Assembly: GCF_000967245.1 (NCBI RefSeq)
Contig: NZ_KQ033881.1
Location: 1 to 52,348 of the forward strand
Source of the DNA: Bombilactobacillus mellis
Lineage (GTDB): Bacteria > Bacillota > Bacilli > Lactobacillales > Lactobacillaceae
DNA: 52,348 bases
Direction: 5' to 3'
Positions 52,208 through 52,348 of the stretch are shown one piece after another. The notes beneath the pieces are model-generated. The model saw only the letters and a list, made by a program, of their open reading frames with translations, was not told the DNA's origin and ran no database searches. Numbering within the stretch: position 1 is the first letter of the stretch; every line of letters begins with the position of its first letter. The translations under genes and the position numbers were made by a program.

Positions 52208-52348
52208 ATTATCATTTATATATCTAAATAAACGTATATAATGAATTTAAAAAGAGAGTATGACATAAGTAAAAATTAATTGGACAATAAGGGCGTCAAT
52301 AAATTAGATAAAGCCTAATAAGTTTTTTAATTTAGTTAATAAGGCGTT

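Larger units (their letters stand above)
52024..52292. repeat. Promoter-leader boxes, copy B
   Basis: Box 1 at 52024-52042 and box 2 at 52231-52255 match the boxes at 43007 and 43068. Here they are 207 bp apart instead of 61, and the extra 146 bp contain the peptide ORF and its hairpin. Confidence 0.8.
51927..52348. other. Right-end region with repeated leader boxes and a peptide ORF
   Basis: This region contains the terminator at 51944, box 1 (52024-52060), a 29-codon ORF (52106-52195), a hairpin (52180-52207) and box 2 (52231-52282). It runs off the window. By analogy with copy A, a gene should start within about 150 bases of the edge. Confidence 0.5.

Overview
The window is low-GC Gram-positive DNA and most likely comes from a lactobacillus (Lactobacillaceae). 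The grounds are strong AGGAGG-type ribosome sites with frequent GTG and TTG starts, protein sequences typical of lactobacilli throughout, HPK10/LytTR two-component pairs, a relic of a lactococcin-972-type bacteriocin locus and an IS200/IS605 element. I cannot name the genus. No rRNA, tRNA or CRISPR array was seen.

The left 7.7 kb is an ordered housekeeping block. A SorC-type repressor (155-1102, minus) is divergent from a nucleoside catabolic operon: deoC, deoB, pdp, deoD, a CNT nucleoside transporter and an NCS2 purine permease (1200-7703). Together these import nucleosides, split them by phosphorolysis, isomerise the pentose phosphate and cleave deoxyribose 5-phosphate. A promoter with TTTACA and TATGAT boxes and two palindromes lies between repressor and operon.

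From 7.7 to 28.9 kb the window is dominated by ABC transporters. Cassette 1 (7929-13183) holds an ABC-2 permease, its ATPase, a fused ABC exporter, a histidine kinase and a LytTR response regulator. It lies between two identical 60-bp copies of a terminator repeat. Its kinase is frameshifted at a run of nine T and has degenerate ATP-binding boxes. A catalase follows, then a pair of ABC half-transporters (15244-18512) and a second permease/ATPase pair (19095-20575). Next come a methyltransferase with a YkoF-like partner, an HNH nuclease, a secreted protein, another fused ABC exporter (24939-26657) and a PadR-DUF1700-ATPase-permease operon preceded by a striking double palindrome.

From 29 to 42.9 kb is an accessory mosaic. 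It contains an intact IS200/IS605 element (TnpA, TnpB and a probable omega-RNA) inserted at the start of a merR gene, an aldo/keto reductase, a MarR-MFS unit with a duplicated operator, and a carboxymuconolactone-decarboxylase-like/sirtuin-like pair behind a MerR-type 19-bp-spacer promoter. It also has a MalY-type PLP enzyme, another MerR, an MFS carrier, an unrecognised protein made of two repeats, and several decayed gene fragments.

From 43 to 52.3 kb there is an intact HPK10 kinase/LytTR regulator pair, a decayed lactococcin-972-type bacteriocin locus (broken toxin gene, putative immunity gene split by an in-frame TAA), a decayed plasmid mobilisation gene pair and a 5'-truncated MFS gene. 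The leader of the kinase/regulator pair is partly repeated at the right end of the window. There the repeat contains a small cationic peptide ORF, so a second peptide/two-component locus may start just beyond the window. Overall, a stable metabolic operon is followed by peptide transport, signalling and bacteriocin genes with an unusual load of broken genes.
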